Source: Spirochaetales bacterium (GTDB lineage: Bacteria; Spirochaetota; Leptospiria; Leptospirales; Leptonemataceae). Taken from it: a DNA stretch of 64,000 nucleotides. Below the pieces are notes generated by a model that saw only the letters and a program-made list of their open reading frames with translations, was not told where the DNA came from and made no database searches. Positions 43,362-52,316 of the stretch are shown in pieces; the stretch's first letter is position 1, and each line of letters begins with the position of its first letter. The position numbers and the translations under genes were made by a program. The stretch is taken from the NCBI GenBank assembly GCA_015075425.1, contig JABTUL010000001.1, positions 1,798,001 to 1,862,000 of the forward strand. Direction: 5' to 3'.

Positions 43362-44654
43362 ATGATCGATCAGACCCGCTCTGCCGTAGAAATTTCCCGC
43401 CGCAGCCTTGAAATTGCCGAGGCTCTTGGCAAAGAATCCCTCGGAGGGCTGCGGAACTTTCTGGGCGGCTCTCTTACCTGGGTAGCGCGACAGCTCAACG
43501 ACCTGGGCCGACCGCTTGAGGGTACAGCAGCCGGAACGTCTCTACGACAGGCAGCGGAAAGCCTTGAAGCCGGGGCCAGTGCGGGAACCGCAAGTCTGTC
43601 CCGGGCCATGGAGGGCCTGGAGTTGTCCTTCCAGCAAATCATGGACAGGTTCGATCAGGGCGGACAGGCCGTCCAGGGATTCCTCTTTGAAAACGTTCAG
43701 CTATCGAGCATCGTCGGACAATCCTTCCTGGGAGTCGATGTATCCCGAATCCAGCCATCTTTCCGCTTAAACAGGAAGGACGTGACGCCCGGAGAAATGG
43801 CTGCAGCATTCCTTGAGTCCGGACGCCGCCACCTGGTCATCTGTGTGCCCGGCCTGTTTTGCGATGAGTCGGTCTGGGATGGCTTTATCGATCAATGGAT
43901 GGCCCTTGATTTTTTTCCATTGCATTTGCGCCTGAACCCGGGGGATCCCATCGGTCAAAACGGTCAGGCCTTGCTTGAGCTAATGGAGTCCTTCCTTGCC
44001 CAGGAATCGATTCGCTCGATTTTCCCTGCCGACTTTAATACTGGCCTCTCTCGTGGGCTGGCTTTCAGCACACCCCGACAGAGAGAGCGCAAGATGTCCG
44101 CCATTGCCTACAGCCAGGGAAGTCTCATACTGCGCAGCGCACTTTACTATGCTCGCAGCAAAAAGTCGGCATTGCCTGCTATCCTCGAAAAAATAGTCCT
44201 GATCGCCGCGCCGGATGGCGGCAGTTACATGGAAAAGCTGGGCTTTGCTCTGGCCGCTGTTCTCTCCCACCTGCCTGGCTGGCCTTTTGAACTGGCTGCA
44301 CTCATTGGCAACGAACGCAGCGCAGCCATGCAGGATCTATCCCACGGGATCATTCGATTGGAAGATCGCAACCAGAGCCACACGGACCGCAGACAGGCCC
44401 AGCGCTACTTTGGAGAACTCGATGGCCTTTCCGTTTACCATATCTACGGGCTCGTTTCCCGGACAGACAATATACTCACAAACTGGATAGGTGACGGTGT
44501 GGTTGAAAAAGCCAGCCTGGAAACACTTTCGAAAATTTATGAACGCAGCGGCAGAGTGTATCCCCTGTCAGGGTACAACCATTTCCAGATCCTGAGGGCC
44601 CGTGAGCTTCCGGAAATCTTAGATAGCATCTTCCTGCCAGAGGCCGGTCGCTGA
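43362..44654 (+). CDS. Lipase-like alpha/beta hydrolase with an N-terminal amphipathic helical domain
   Basis: About 430 residues from ATG 43362; the frame is open to 43233 but that overlaps the divergent ureidopropionase start. Residues 1-110 are Ala/Leu/Ser/Gly-rich amphipathic helices, phasin- or apolipoprotein-like. From about residue 150 an alpha/beta hydrolase follows: HLVICVPGLFCDESVWDGF, nucleophile elbow AYSQGS, LVSRTDNILTNWIGDGVVEKASL and YNHFQIL with a likely catalytic His. No signal peptide. It may act on a lipid or polyester surface; substrate unknown. Confidence 0.65.
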   Translation: MIDQTRSAVEISRRSLEIAEALGKESLGGLRNFLGGSLTWVARQLNDLGRPLEGTAAGTSLRQAAESLEAGASAGTASLSRAMEGLELSFQQIMDRFDQGGQAVQGFLFENVQLSSIVGQSFLGVDVSRIQPSFRLNRKDVTPGEMAAAFLESGRRHLVICVPGLFCDESVWDGFIDQWMALDFFPLHLRLNPGDPIGQNGQALLELMESFLAQESIRSIFPADFNTGLSRGLAFSTPRQRERKMSAIAYSQGSLILRSALYYARSKKSALPAILEKIVLIAAPDGGSYMEKLGFALAAVLSHLPGWPFELAALIGNERSAAMQDLSHGIIRLEDRNQSHTDRRQAQRYFGELDGLSVYHIYGLVSRTDNILTNWIGDGVVEKASLETLSKIYERSGRVYPLSGYNHFQILRARELPEILDSIFLPEAGR

Positions 44655-44696
44655 AAAAAGAATGCCGACTGACTCATCAGCCATTATTATGGTTGT

Positions 44697-45089
44697 ATGG
44701 AATATGGAATGGGCAAGGCCGTCGCGCTATCTTACGATGATGCTATCACAACAGTCACGGAAGAACTGAAGAAACAGGGCTTTGGTGTATTAACCACAAT
44801 TGATGTGAAGGATACTCTCAAGAAAAAAATCGATAAGGACTTTGAGCGCTACGTCATCCTCGGAGCCTGCAATCCAAATTTTGCTTACCGGGCACTGGGT
44901 GCGGTTCGCAATCTGGGCCTACTGCTACCCTGCAATGTTATCGTGCACGAAACGCCGGCCGGCCAGACGATGGTGGAAATCTTCAATCCACTTTTCATGG
45001 CAGAAATCATCGACCATCCCGATATCAAAGAAATCGCCGGATCTGTCGGCCAGGCACTGAAGACAGTCCTCGATGCTCTGCCTGCTTGA
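44697..45089 (+). CDS. DUF302 family protein
   Basis: 130 residues. The N-terminal KAVALSYDDAITTVTEELKKQGFGVLTTIDV and the ACNPNFAYRAL...GLLLPCNVIV core match the DUF302 fold. The start ATG at 44697 has two in-frame alternatives nearby. The domain is widespread, often single, and of unknown function (possible lipid or metal binding). No signal peptide. It is 42 nt after the lipase-like gene and may be cotranscribed. Confidence 0.85.
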   Translation: MEYGMGKAVALSYDDAITTVTEELKKQGFGVLTTIDVKDTLKKKIDKDFERYVILGACNPNFAYRALGAVRNLGLLLPCNVIVHETPAGQTMVEIFNPLFMAEIIDHPDIKEIAGSVGQALKTVLDALPA

Positions 45090-45110
45090 TGCAGCCAATA
45101 GCAAGACGTC

Positions 45111-45596
45111 TTACAATCGGCTGAAAGCTATGTAATCCGTGACCGGTAGCTTCCCGGTCAGACGGCGCACAAGGGAAGCAGCCTGTCCACGATGATACGT
45201 TCCGTGATTGGTCACATGGGTGAGGATGGACCAGAGCTTGCTGTGGTGCTCATCTCCTTTCAGATCATGATAGCGGAAAGAATCCTTCAGTGTCTCGTTG
45301 GTTTGCGCATCCAGAAAAGAAACCCAGGCCTGCTCCGTTCGAGACCAGAGCTCCTGGAGCGCAGGTAGATCGCCGACACGATCCGGTGTCATAAAAGGCT
45401 CGGGGCTGCCTGTCAGACGCTCAAGCCAGATCTTTTCAGCGGCGAAGATATGCGTCAATTTATCCCGGATGGATCCCACTCCATCACCCAGATCCAGAAT
45501 AAACTGCTGCGGATCCAGATGACCCAGGACTTCAAAAAAACGATCGCGCGCCCAGTAGTTGTAATCAAAAAGATTTCTATAAAAGGAAATCGTCAT
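45111..45596 (-). CDS. DinB-family metal-binding protein
   Basis: 161 residues of four-helix-bundle DinB/YfiT type. The three metal-binding His positions appear as LTHIFAAEKIWLER and HVTNHGTYHRGQ. These proteins include thiol-dependent transferases and many of unknown function, sometimes DNA-damage induced. It is convergent with the DUF302 gene and divergent from the tRNA-Arg/pckA unit. Confidence 0.85.
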   Translation of the reverse strand: MTISFYRNLFDYNYWARDRFFEVLGHLDPQQFILDLGDGVGSIRDKLTHIFAAEKIWLERLTGSPEPFMTPDRVGDLPALQELWSRTEQAWVSFLDAQTNETLKDSFRYHDLKGDEHHSKLWSILTHVTNHGTYHRGQAASLVRRLTGKLPVTDYIAFSRL

Positions 45597-45712
45597 GACG
45601 CAAGCAGGTCCTGTGGCTCATAGAATCAAGGATTTTCTGCAATTGCTTGAGCTGCGAAACATGCCCCAAAATACAGTTGCGATAGATGGCATTGACGAAA
45701 AGCTGGCAGCGG

Positions 45713-45786
45713 GCTCCCGTAGCTCAGCTGGATAGAGTGATGGACTTCGAATCCAGAGGTCGCAGGTTCGAATCCTGCCGGGAGCG
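45713..45786 (+). tRNA. tRNA-Arg (anticodon TCG)
   Basis: Acceptor stem GCTCCCG/CGGGAGC is perfect, the D-arm is AGCTCAGCTGGATAGAG, the anticodon loop is CTTCGAA with TCG, and the T arm is CAGGTTCGAATCCTG. CCA is not encoded. It ends only about 20 nt before the pckA start codons, so the pckA message is probably released by tRNA processing if the two share a promoter. Confidence 0.95.
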
Positions 45787-45809
45787 TGCTCAGGATAAGG
45801 AGACTTATG

Positions 45810-47390
45810 ATGAAAACTCTGCAGAAACTGACCGAATTCCCCCATTCCACCACGCTCTTTCGCAATCTAACCTACGATGAAATTTTCGAGCATGAAAAAC
45901 GCAATGGTGAAACTGTCCTGACCGCGCAGGGAGCCATGGCCGTCGACACGGGCATCTATACCGGTCGTTCCCCTAAAGATAAATACTTTGTGGAGGAGCC
46001 GGGGAGTAAGAATGAACTCTGGTGGGGCAAGGTCAACCAGCCTGTTAAAGAAGAAGTTTTCAATGAACTCTACAACCGTGTGCTCCAGTTTCTCGATGGC
46101 AAAAATCTCTACGTTTTTGATGGCTACGCCGGAGCACGCAAGAGCACGCGATTGTCCCTGCGCGTTGTTACGGAAAAAGCCTGGCAGCACCATTTTTGCT
46201 CCAACATGTTCATCCGCCCCGCAGACGGCGATCTGGAACACTTTGCCCCGGACTTTACCATCTACAATGCAGCCATGCTCAAAAACCAGGATTTCAAAGC
46301 GCACGGACTCAATTCTGAAGTCTTTGTGATTTTCCATCTGGGCAAGCGCATCGCGATCATCGGCGGCACCGAGTACGGTGGAGAAATGAAGAAGGGAATC
46401 TTCTCTGTCATGAACTACTACAAACCCCTGCAGCACATTCTTACCATGCACTGCTCGGCTAACGTTGGTAAGGAAAAAAGCGATTCGGCTCTGTTCTTTG
46501 GCCTGTCCGGGACGGGTAAAACCACGCTGTCCACGGACCCCAAGCGTCCCCTCATTGGAGACGATGAGCACGGCTGGGATGATGAAGGGATCTGGAACCT
46601 GGAAGGCGGATGCTACGCTAAATGTATCAATCTCAATCCTGACGATGAACCCGATATCTACGCCGCTATCAAGCGCGATGCCCTGCTGGAAAATGTTGTC
46701 GTCGATACAAACGGCGTTGTGGACTACTCATCGGCCTCAAAGACAGAAAACACCCGGGTCAGCTATCCCATCTTCCACATCCCCAACCGGGTGGACCCGT
46801 CCATCGCTGGCCATCCAGAAAACATCATCTTTCTGACTGCGGACGCTTTCGGAGTCTTGCCACCGGTGGCCCGGCTATCTGCTGAACAGGCTTCGTACCA
46901 TTTCCTCTCCGGCTATACGGCTAAAGTAGCGGGCACGGAACGCGGCGTGACAGAACCTCAGGCCACTTTCTCTGCATGTTTTGGTTCTGCTTTTATGCCA
47001 CTGCATCCCACACGCTACGCTCGCCTGCTGGCAGAGAAAATCAAGAAACATGGATCGAAAGCCTATCTCATCAATACGGGCTGGGCCGGTGGACCCTATG
47101 GCATTGGCAGCCGGATGAAAATCAAGCTGACCCGTAGTTTGATTGATGGAATTTTTAACGGCGCTCTGGATCACACGGACTATACCCATGACCCGGTTCT
47201 CAATCTGGATATTCCCAATCGCGTGGGCGATTACGATAAATCGGTCCTGCACCCCTGGGAGACCTGGAAAGATCGTGCTGCCTATGACGAACAGCGGCGG
47301 AAACTGGCCGGCATGTTCATTGAGAACTTCAAGCAGTATGCCGATGCCGGTCCGGAGTTCGATTTTACGAAATACGGCCCCCATCTATAA
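45810..47390 (+). CDS. pckA: Phosphoenolpyruvate carboxykinase (ATP)
   Basis: About 526 residues. The start is one of two adjacent ATGs (45807 or 45810); AAGGAG at 45797-45802 is better spaced for the second. The GTG at 45786 lies in the tRNA and is rejected. Motifs are [11 protein letters not shown], the P-loop [11 protein letters not shown], the metal-binding IGDDEHGWD and [10 protein letters not shown]. It converts oxaloacetate and ATP to phosphoenolpyruvate for gluconeogenesis, fitting growth on fatty acids or on acetyl-CoA/propionyl-CoA from pyrimidines. Confidence 0.97.
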   Translation: MKTLQKLTEFPHSTTLFRNLTYDEIFEHEKRNGETVLTAQGAMAVDTGIYTGRSPKDKYFVEEPGSKNELWWGKVNQPVKEEVFNELYNRVLQFLDGKNLYVFDGYAGARKSTRLSLRVVTEKAWQHHFCSNMFIRPADGDLEHFAPDFTIYNAAMLKNQDFKAHGLNSEVFVIFHLGKRIAIIGGTEYGGEMKKGIFSVMNYYKPLQHILTMHCSANVGKEKSDSALFFGLSGTGKTTLSTDPKRPLIGDDEHGWDDEGIWNLEGGCYAKCINLNPDDEPDIYAAIKRDALLENVVVDTNGVVDYSSASKTENTRVSYPIFHIPNRVDPSIAGHPENIIFLTADAFGVLPPVARLSAEQASYHFLSGYTAKVAGTERGVTEPQATFSACFGSAFMPLHPTRYARLLAEKIKKHGSKAYLINTGWAGGPYGIGSRMKIKLTRSLIDGIFNGALDHTDYTHDPVLNLDIPNRVGDYDKSVLHPWETWKDRAAYDEQRRKLAGMFIENFKQYADAGPEFDFTKYGPHL

Positions 47391-47433
47391 AAGCGTTTGA
47401 CCACTCCCTTCACCCGACGAAGTTGACCCGCAC

Positions 47434-47505
47434 GGCGTCGTAGCCAAGTGGCTAAGGCAGGGCTCTGCAAAAGCCCCATCCCCGGTTCGAATCCGGGCGA
47501 CGCCT
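47434..47505 (+). tRNA. tRNA-Cys (anticodon GCA)
   Basis: Acceptor stem GGCGTCG/CGACGCC is perfect, the anticodon loop CTGCAAA carries GCA, and the T arm CCCCGGTTCGAATCCGGG is well formed. Discriminator T at 47505. CCA not encoded. Nine bases separate it from tRNA-Leu, so they are a pair. Confidence 0.95.
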
Positions 47506-47513
47506 CATTACCC

Positions 47514-47595
47514 GCCCGGGTGATGGAATTGGTAGACATACAGGACTTAAAATCCTGGGACTTCGGTCGTGCGGGTTCGATTCCCGCCCCGGGTA
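47514..47595 (+). tRNA. tRNA-Leu (anticodon TAA)
   Basis: Acceptor stem GCCCGGG pairs with CCCGGGT (one G-U), the anticodon loop CTTAAAA carries TAA, there is a long variable arm typical of leucine tRNAs, and the T arm GCGGGTTCGATTCCCGC is clear. CCA not encoded. Confidence 0.95.
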
Positions 47596-47656
47596 TGCAT
47601 ACGCGGCCAGAGGATGCCCTGAAGTGCCGACTCCCGTATGATGGACCCTTTAAAAT

Positions 47657-48112
47657 CTACTTCAAGTGACTGAAGCCAGGGTGATCAAACAAATCTTCAT
47701 AGCGCAGCAGAGCATTATGAATCAGTTCATGACCTTCCTTTTCCTTACCGTTCTTGAAGAGGTCGGCACCTTTGAGTAAATCGGAAAGAATCGGGTGGAT
47801 CGCCGCGTCGGCTGCGGGTTCCAGTTTACATTCTTTGAAAATATCTTTCACTGTGGCCTCAATTTTGGCGCCGGTTTGTGAAAGGTTACCCTTCCCGCCC
47901 GCTTCATGCATGGGCTTCATCGTGTTCATCACCGCAGTCATGCGTACCCGGAGATTGTCATCAGTGGGAAATTTTCCTGCCTTTTTCGAAACCGGCGCAG
48001 TCGCCACCTTTTCATCGTGATGGTGATGCTCTCCTTCACCGGCTGTTTCTTTCTGGCAACCAATTATGGCCGCCGCCTGCAATGCTACAAAGATAAACAT
48101 TTTTACTCTCAT
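47657..48112 (-). CDS. Small helical lipoprotein, cytochrome b562-like fold possible
   Basis: 151 residues with a lipoprotein leader ending AAIIGC (Cys19), then a His/Glu-rich linker (GEHHHHDE) and four predicted helices. Met- and His-bearing helices (RMTAVMNTMKPMHEA and LIHNALLRYEDLF) recall the b562 family, but haem ligands are not secure. The histidine cluster could bind metal. Periplasmic or outer-membrane anchored. Function unknown. Confidence 0.6.
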   Translation of the reverse strand: MRVKMFIFVALQAAAIIGCQKETAGEGEHHHHDEKVATAPVSKKAGKFPTDDNLRVRMTAVMNTMKPMHEAGGKGNLSQTGAKIEATVKDIFKECKLEPAADAAIHPILSDLLKGADLFKNGKEKEGHELIHNALLRYEDLFDHPGFSHLK

Positions 48113-48164
48113 ACATTCCTCCCATAAAATTCAATCTCCACCTGCTCCTGAACTCTCCCCGACA

Positions 48165-48932
48165 CTACAATTTGATCAGGCGCTTTCCATCCCATTTAAG
48201 CCAGAAACTTTCACGAACAACACTTTTGGAATCGTCGTGATCACCCTCCTCGCGCTGGATCAAGATTTGATTGGGCCGGCCACCCTTCTGGTCCGGAAAG
48301 ACTTGATCCTCACTGGCATAAACGGGCGCATCCGATCCCTCAACGGAACTGTGCACATGCGTCAGACTCTTTCCATCGTAGAAGAAAAAGAGCTTATTGC
48401 CCACCCCGGCACAGTATTCCTGCTGGAAGGCAACGACAAAAATCGATTCAATGCCGGAAAAGCCACGACTGCCTCCAAGAGTTACCCTGGCTTCTGAATC
48501 AAAACCGGCCCCCTGGTTTACGATCAAGTCAGCCAGCGACTTACCGTTCCGGAGCAGCCGAACGCGGGTGCGATGCGACTCCGGGTTGCCCGAAAAACCA
48601 ATGCCATACATAAACAAAGTGCCATCTGCCCGGCGAACGTAATTGCGGGCAATCAGCGGACCCCAGACATAGCCTTTTTTTGTTCCCGACTGAACCCCAA
48701 ACCAGGGTGCTTCCACGCCGCCGATTTTGCTCTGCTGTTCTGTCTGCGAAAGAATCCTTACTTCCTGCCCGGCTGAAAGAGTCGCCAGCGAGGCACTTGT
48801 TTCCGCCGGGGCCTTTCGCAGGTGCACCTGATCAGCAATCAGGTACTGGATTTCCCCGACTGGCAAGTATTCGCGAGCAGCAACATTGCTGACCAGCAGG
48901 AGGAAAAAGAATGGAACCGAATTTCTGAACAC
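48165..48932 (-). CDS. Exported SH3-domain protein
   Basis: About 255 residues if started at GTG 48932, the start that places a clean signal peptide (FRNSVPFFFLLLVSNVAA) at the N-terminus; TTG 48968 is the alternative. A bacterial SH3 domain spans about residues 28-95 (IADQVHLRKAPAETSASLATLSAGQEVRIL to YVWGPLIA). The rest (about 100-255) is unrecognised and ends FWLKWDGKRLIKL. Probably periplasmic, binding cell wall or protein. It follows fliG on the same strand, where fliH might be expected. Confidence 0.6.
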   Translation of the reverse strand: MFRNSVPFFFLLLVSNVAAREYLPVGEIQYLIADQVHLRKAPAETSASLATLSAGQEVRILSQTEQQSKIGGVEAPWFGVQSGTKKGYVWGPLIARNYVRRADGTLFMYGIGFSGNPESHRTRVRLLRNGKSLADLIVNQGAGFDSEARVTLGGSRGFSGIESIFVVAFQQEYCAGVGNKLFFFYDGKSLTHVHSSVEGSDAPVYASEDQVFPDQKGGRPNQILIQREEGDHDDSKSVVRESFWLKWDGKRLIKL

Positions 48933-48981
48933 AGGTCGATGGGTTTTCCCGGCAGTCCACGGAGTCAAGCGAACTTGCGAA

Positions 48982-50001
48982 TCATACCACCAGTTCTTCT
49001 TCGCCGGCACGGGCCACGACGATTTCACCGGCATCCTCAAGTTTACGAATAATGTTTACGATTTTCTGCTGGCAATCTTCCACGTCTTTGAGTCGCACCG
49101 GGCCCATGAATTCCATGTCCTCACGGAGTAGCGAAGCCGCCCGCTTGGACATATTCTTGAAGATCTTTTCCTGGACTTCTGCTTCCACGGACTTGAGCGC
49201 CTTGGCCAGTTCCTGATTGTCCACTTCTCGAAGCACACGCTGGATGGCGCGGTCGTCGAGGAGCACAATGTCTTCGAACACAAACATTTTCTTTTTGATT
49301 TCTTCGGCCAGCTCGGGATCCTCTTCTTCCAGAGCTTCGATGATAGTCTTTTCCGTTCCGCGGTCCACCAGGTTCAAGATTTCCACAACGGCATCGATGC
49401 CGCCGGCCGTTGTATAGTCCTCTGAAGCCAGCGTCGAGAGCTTGCGTTCGAGCACACGTTCCACTTCCCGCAGAACATCCGGCGAGACTCGTTCCATGGT
49501 AGCGATGCGCTTGGCTACATCGGCCTGGATATTGTGCGGTAAACTGGATAAAATAAAAGAAGCTTTCTGTGGTTCCAGATAACACAGAATCAGAGCGATC
49601 GTTTGCGGATGCTCATTCTGGATGAAGTTCAAAAGATGGGCCGGGTCCGTGCGGCGGATAAAATCAAACGGCCTCACCTGCAAGGAGGAAGTCAGCCGAT
49701 TGATGATATCAATAGCCTTCTGCGTACCCAGAGCCCGCTCAAGCACTTCGCGGGCGTAATCAATACCGCCTGAAGTGATGAATTCTTGAGCCATCATGAG
49801 CTCATTGAATTCTGTCAGTACAGCTTCTTTATCTTCCGGGGTAACCTTATCCAGCCGGGCCATCTCAAAGGTAAGTTGCTCGATTTCATCTTCCCGCATG
49901 TGCTTGAAGATATCAGAGGCAACTTCCGGCCCCAGACAGACCAGAAAGATGGCCGCTTTCTGCCGGCCGGTGAGATTACGCTTGGATTTGGAGGCCAGCA
50001 T
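48982..50001 (-). CDS. fliG: Flagellar motor switch protein FliG
   Basis: About 339 residues from ATG 50001, the start of the conserved N-terminus (KSKRNLTGRQKAAIFLVCLG). The middle-domain EHPQTIALILCYLEP and the C-terminal torque helix DDRAIQRVLREVDNQELAKALK are diagnostic. FliG sits on the MS ring on the cytoplasmic side, binds FliF and FliM and interacts with MotA. It lies downstream of fliF but is separated from it by a strong terminator-like hairpin. Confidence 0.96.
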   Translation of the reverse strand: MLASKSKRNLTGRQKAAIFLVCLGPEVASDIFKHMREDEIEQLTFEMARLDKVTPEDKEAVLTEFNELMMAQEFITSGGIDYAREVLERALGTQKAIDIINRLTSSLQVRPFDFIRRTDPAHLLNFIQNEHPQTIALILCYLEPQKASFILSSLPHNIQADVAKRIATMERVSPDVLREVERVLERKLSTLASEDYTTAGGIDAVVEILNLVDRGTEKTIIEALEEEDPELAEEIKKKMFVFEDIVLLDDRAIQRVLREVDNQELAKALKSVEAEVQEKIFKNMSKRAASLLREDMEFMGPVRLKDVEDCQQKIVNIIRKLEDAGEIVVARAGEEELVV

Positions 50002-50044
50002 TGCTGGATTTATTTTCGGAACAAGAGCCGGGGAAGGCAACTGC

Positions 50045-50074
50045 AAAAAAAAGGCCCCCTTTTGCAAGAGGGCC
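50045..50074 (-). terminator. Rho-independent terminator-like hairpin between fliF and fliG
   Basis: On the coding (minus) strand a 9-bp stem GGCCCTCTT/AAGGGGGCC (one T-G pair) with loop GCAA is followed at once by eight T. It lies about 30 nt after the fliF stop and about 45 nt before the fliG start. It would reduce read-through into fliG unless fliG has its own promoter. Confidence 0.8.
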
Positions 50075-50104
50075 GCAGGAGAAGCCTGAATTGGTCTTTA
50101 GAGT

Positions 50105-51796
50105 TTAGCTATCTTCCGCCAGCCAGGTGCGCAGCAGCTTGGCCACCTGATCCGGTTTTTCGCGAGCCAGATTGATGGCATTTTCCAGCATTTCACGTCG
50201 GGCCCGTTCATCGATGGAGAGTTCGACTTCGGCCGCACCTTCATCGGCCACCCGCAGAGCCGCCTCCCGCATCAACTGCTGCTGGGCTGCCAGCTCCTCT
50301 TCGCGCAAGCGACGCCGCCGGGCGATTTCATTCTTGATGGCTCGATAAAGCAGAAAGATGAGAAAAAAGGAAACCAGAGCTATTCCGGACACGATCAGCA
50401 ACCGGCGCATGAGAAGTTGCTGGCGCAGATCGGCATCTTCGGCCTCGAATTCATTTGTGCGGTCCTTTTGCATGTGCGAAACAACAATCTGATCGCCACG
50501 GGCAGCATTAAATAACATGGACGCTTTGAGCTGTCGCTCGAGTTCGCGCAGCTCATCTTCAGAAGGAGGCGTGTATTTGCGTTTGTAACCGGACTGATCT
50601 TCTTTGATTCCATCCTTGACCCACAGGCCATCGAGCATAACAGCCACGCTGCGACTGCGCTCTTCCCAGGGCTGGCGGGTAATATCCTTTTCAATACGAT
50701 TGAATTCATAGTTGCGAATCAGATCATTGTTACCATACTCGGAGCGCTGGTAGTCCAGGTCGCGATAGCCTGGCGGTAACTGCTGCTCTGTGCCCGTTGG
50801 CCCGCCAGGGGTGAATCCGTTACCACGGAAGCGTTCGTCGCGTGTATTCTCAGAAACAATCAGAGTGCCGTTGGGCATGAGCTCACGATCGGGATAAGGA
50901 GTTTCCGGATTTTCCGGCGTTTTTTCTACGGGTGCGACGAGCTTTTGCTTTTCCTTTACTTCATCCCAGTTGATGTCGAGGGCCAGACGGGTAATGGAAA
51001 TCCGATCCGGATTGTAAAACTGATGCAGTCCGCCGGTGATCTCTTCCAGCCAGCGTTTGCGTTCTCTTTCTTCAAATTGCTTTTTACGATCTACCAGATC
51101 CAGGCGCCTCTGCTCTTCATCGAGTTCATCAGGCTCTGCATATTCTTTACCCTCTTGATTGGTAATGGTAATGTTTTCACGCTTGAGTCGGGGCACGGAA
51201 CGGAAGATCAAATTCTTTATGCCCATGATGTTCTTGCGGTTGATGGTTTCCACTCCGGGCTTCAGGGTTAAGACAACGCTCGCTTTAACCGGGTCTGTAT
51301 CGGTTAAGAAATTGTTGCTTTGAGGAATGGCGAGTTCCACCCGCGCACTCTTGATAAAGTCAAGGGTCATGAGCATCTGTTCCAGAGAACCTTTCATGGC
51401 CCGATGCAGTTTGACATTCTTATCAAAAGCGGTCTCATCCCAGCGCGAGACATTAAAGATTTCCCAACCTTCAATGCCTGCCGGAATCAGGTTGTCCTGA
51501 GCCAGGCGGGTGATGATGGCCTGGCGGTCTTTGGGTTCAACGTAGATGGCTGAAGTACCGCTCCCCGACCAGGAAAAACCCATTGTATCGAGTGCCTTGG
51601 TGATGGCCGCGTAATCAGAAGCGCTCAGATTGTCGTAGAGCGGCTCTCTGGCCTGCTTGCTTGAGAAACCGGCCATTACAACGTAGGCTATAATCACGAT
51701 GCCCAGGACGGCACCTATGGTTATTTTTTTAATATTGTCGAGCTTGTTCCAGAGTTCTTGCAACTGGCCCAGGACTCCCTGTAAAAATTCAGGCAT
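50105..51796 (-). CDS. fliF: Flagellar MS-ring protein FliF
   Basis: 563 residues. N-terminal transmembrane helix (about 22-42), the YscJ/FliF domain with LYDNLSASDYAAITKALDTMG and AMKGSLEQMLMTLDFIKSARVELAIPQ, an FliF C-domain, a second transmembrane helix near residue 470 and a FliG-binding C-terminus (VAKLLRTWLAED). It forms the inner-membrane MS ring on which the flagellum is built. It follows fliE by about 98 nt. Confidence 0.96.
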   Translation of the reverse strand: MPEFLQGVLGQLQELWNKLDNIKKITIGAVLGIVIIAYVVMAGFSSKQAREPLYDNLSASDYAAITKALDTMGFSWSGSGTSAIYVEPKDRQAIITRLAQDNLIPAGIEGWEIFNVSRWDETAFDKNVKLHRAMKGSLEQMLMTLDFIKSARVELAIPQSNNFLTDTDPVKASVVLTLKPGVETINRKNIMGIKNLIFRSVPRLKRENITITNQEGKEYAEPDELDEEQRRLDLVDRKKQFEERERKRWLEEITGGLHQFYNPDRISITRLALDINWDEVKEKQKLVAPVEKTPENPETPYPDRELMPNGTLIVSENTRDERFRGNGFTPGGPTGTEQQLPPGYRDLDYQRSEYGNNDLIRNYEFNRIEKDITRQPWEERSRSVAVMLDGLWVKDGIKEDQSGYKRKYTPPSEDELRELERQLKASMLFNAARGDQIVVSHMQKDRTNEFEAEDADLRQQLLMRRLLIVSGIALVSFFLIFLLYRAIKNEIARRRRLREEELAAQQQLMREAALRVADEGAAEVELSIDERARREMLENAINLAREKPDQVAKLLRTWLAEDS

Positions 51797-51894
51797 AATC
51801 TTCCTCTCTTTTTCTGGAGCAGATGTTATGTCTCATTTATAAGTACAAGAATTTTTTTGCCCCGGATGTAATTTTTTTCAGCTTATCCTACGGC

Positions 51895-52263
51895 TTAACG
51901 GGGATTGGTGATTTCCTTAAAGGTCCGCACCAGGCCGTCAGCCATGGTTCTCGTGAAGTTCAAAGCGAGTCGCGATTTTTCCGCGGCCAGCATAACTTCA
52001 TGAAGTTCCACAGAATCCGGCTCAAAAACAGCCCGGGCGCTCAGGTCACTGGACCGGTTGGCTGTCTCTTCCACGGACTGGATACTCTTGTTCAGTAGAT
52101 CGGCAAAGCTGCCGGTTGGATCCTGCGCAATGGCCTCAAGGCCCCCCGGCCGGATGTGCCGATCCTGGGTTGTATGCATATTCAATTTCTGTAAAGAATG
52201 GGCACCGACCACAGATGGCATGCGCCCCGAAAATTCGATTCCCCGCGTGTTTACGATTTCCAT
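51895..52263 (-). CDS. fliE: Flagellar hook-basal body protein FliE
   Basis: 122 residues ending with the conserved VMLAAEKSRLALNFTRTMADGLVRTFKEI of FliE, with FADLLNKSIQSVEET ahead of it. It joins the MS ring to the rod. Slightly longer at the N-terminus than the E. coli protein. Position between flgC and fliF is normal for spirochaetes. Confidence 0.93.
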   Translation of the reverse strand: MEIVNTRGIEFSGRMPSVVGAHSLQKLNMHTTQDRHIRPGGLEAIAQDPTGSFADLLNKSIQSVEETANRSSDLSARAVFEPDSVELHEVMLAAEKSRLALNFTRTMADGLVRTFKEITNPR

Positions 52264-52316
52264 GATAGCTCCTTTATGGCCCGCCTATTTCCGGCTGCCA
52301 GCTGTACAACTCATTT

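Noticed and set aside
45786-45809. pckA starting at GTG 45786
   Set aside because: This GTG overlaps the end of tRNA-Arg; AAGGAG and the ATG pair at 45807/45810 are better.
47448-47669. Plus-strand ORF over the tRNA-Cys and tRNA-Leu genes
   Set aside because: It is a shadow of two tRNA genes and has no ribosome-binding site or protein-like composition.
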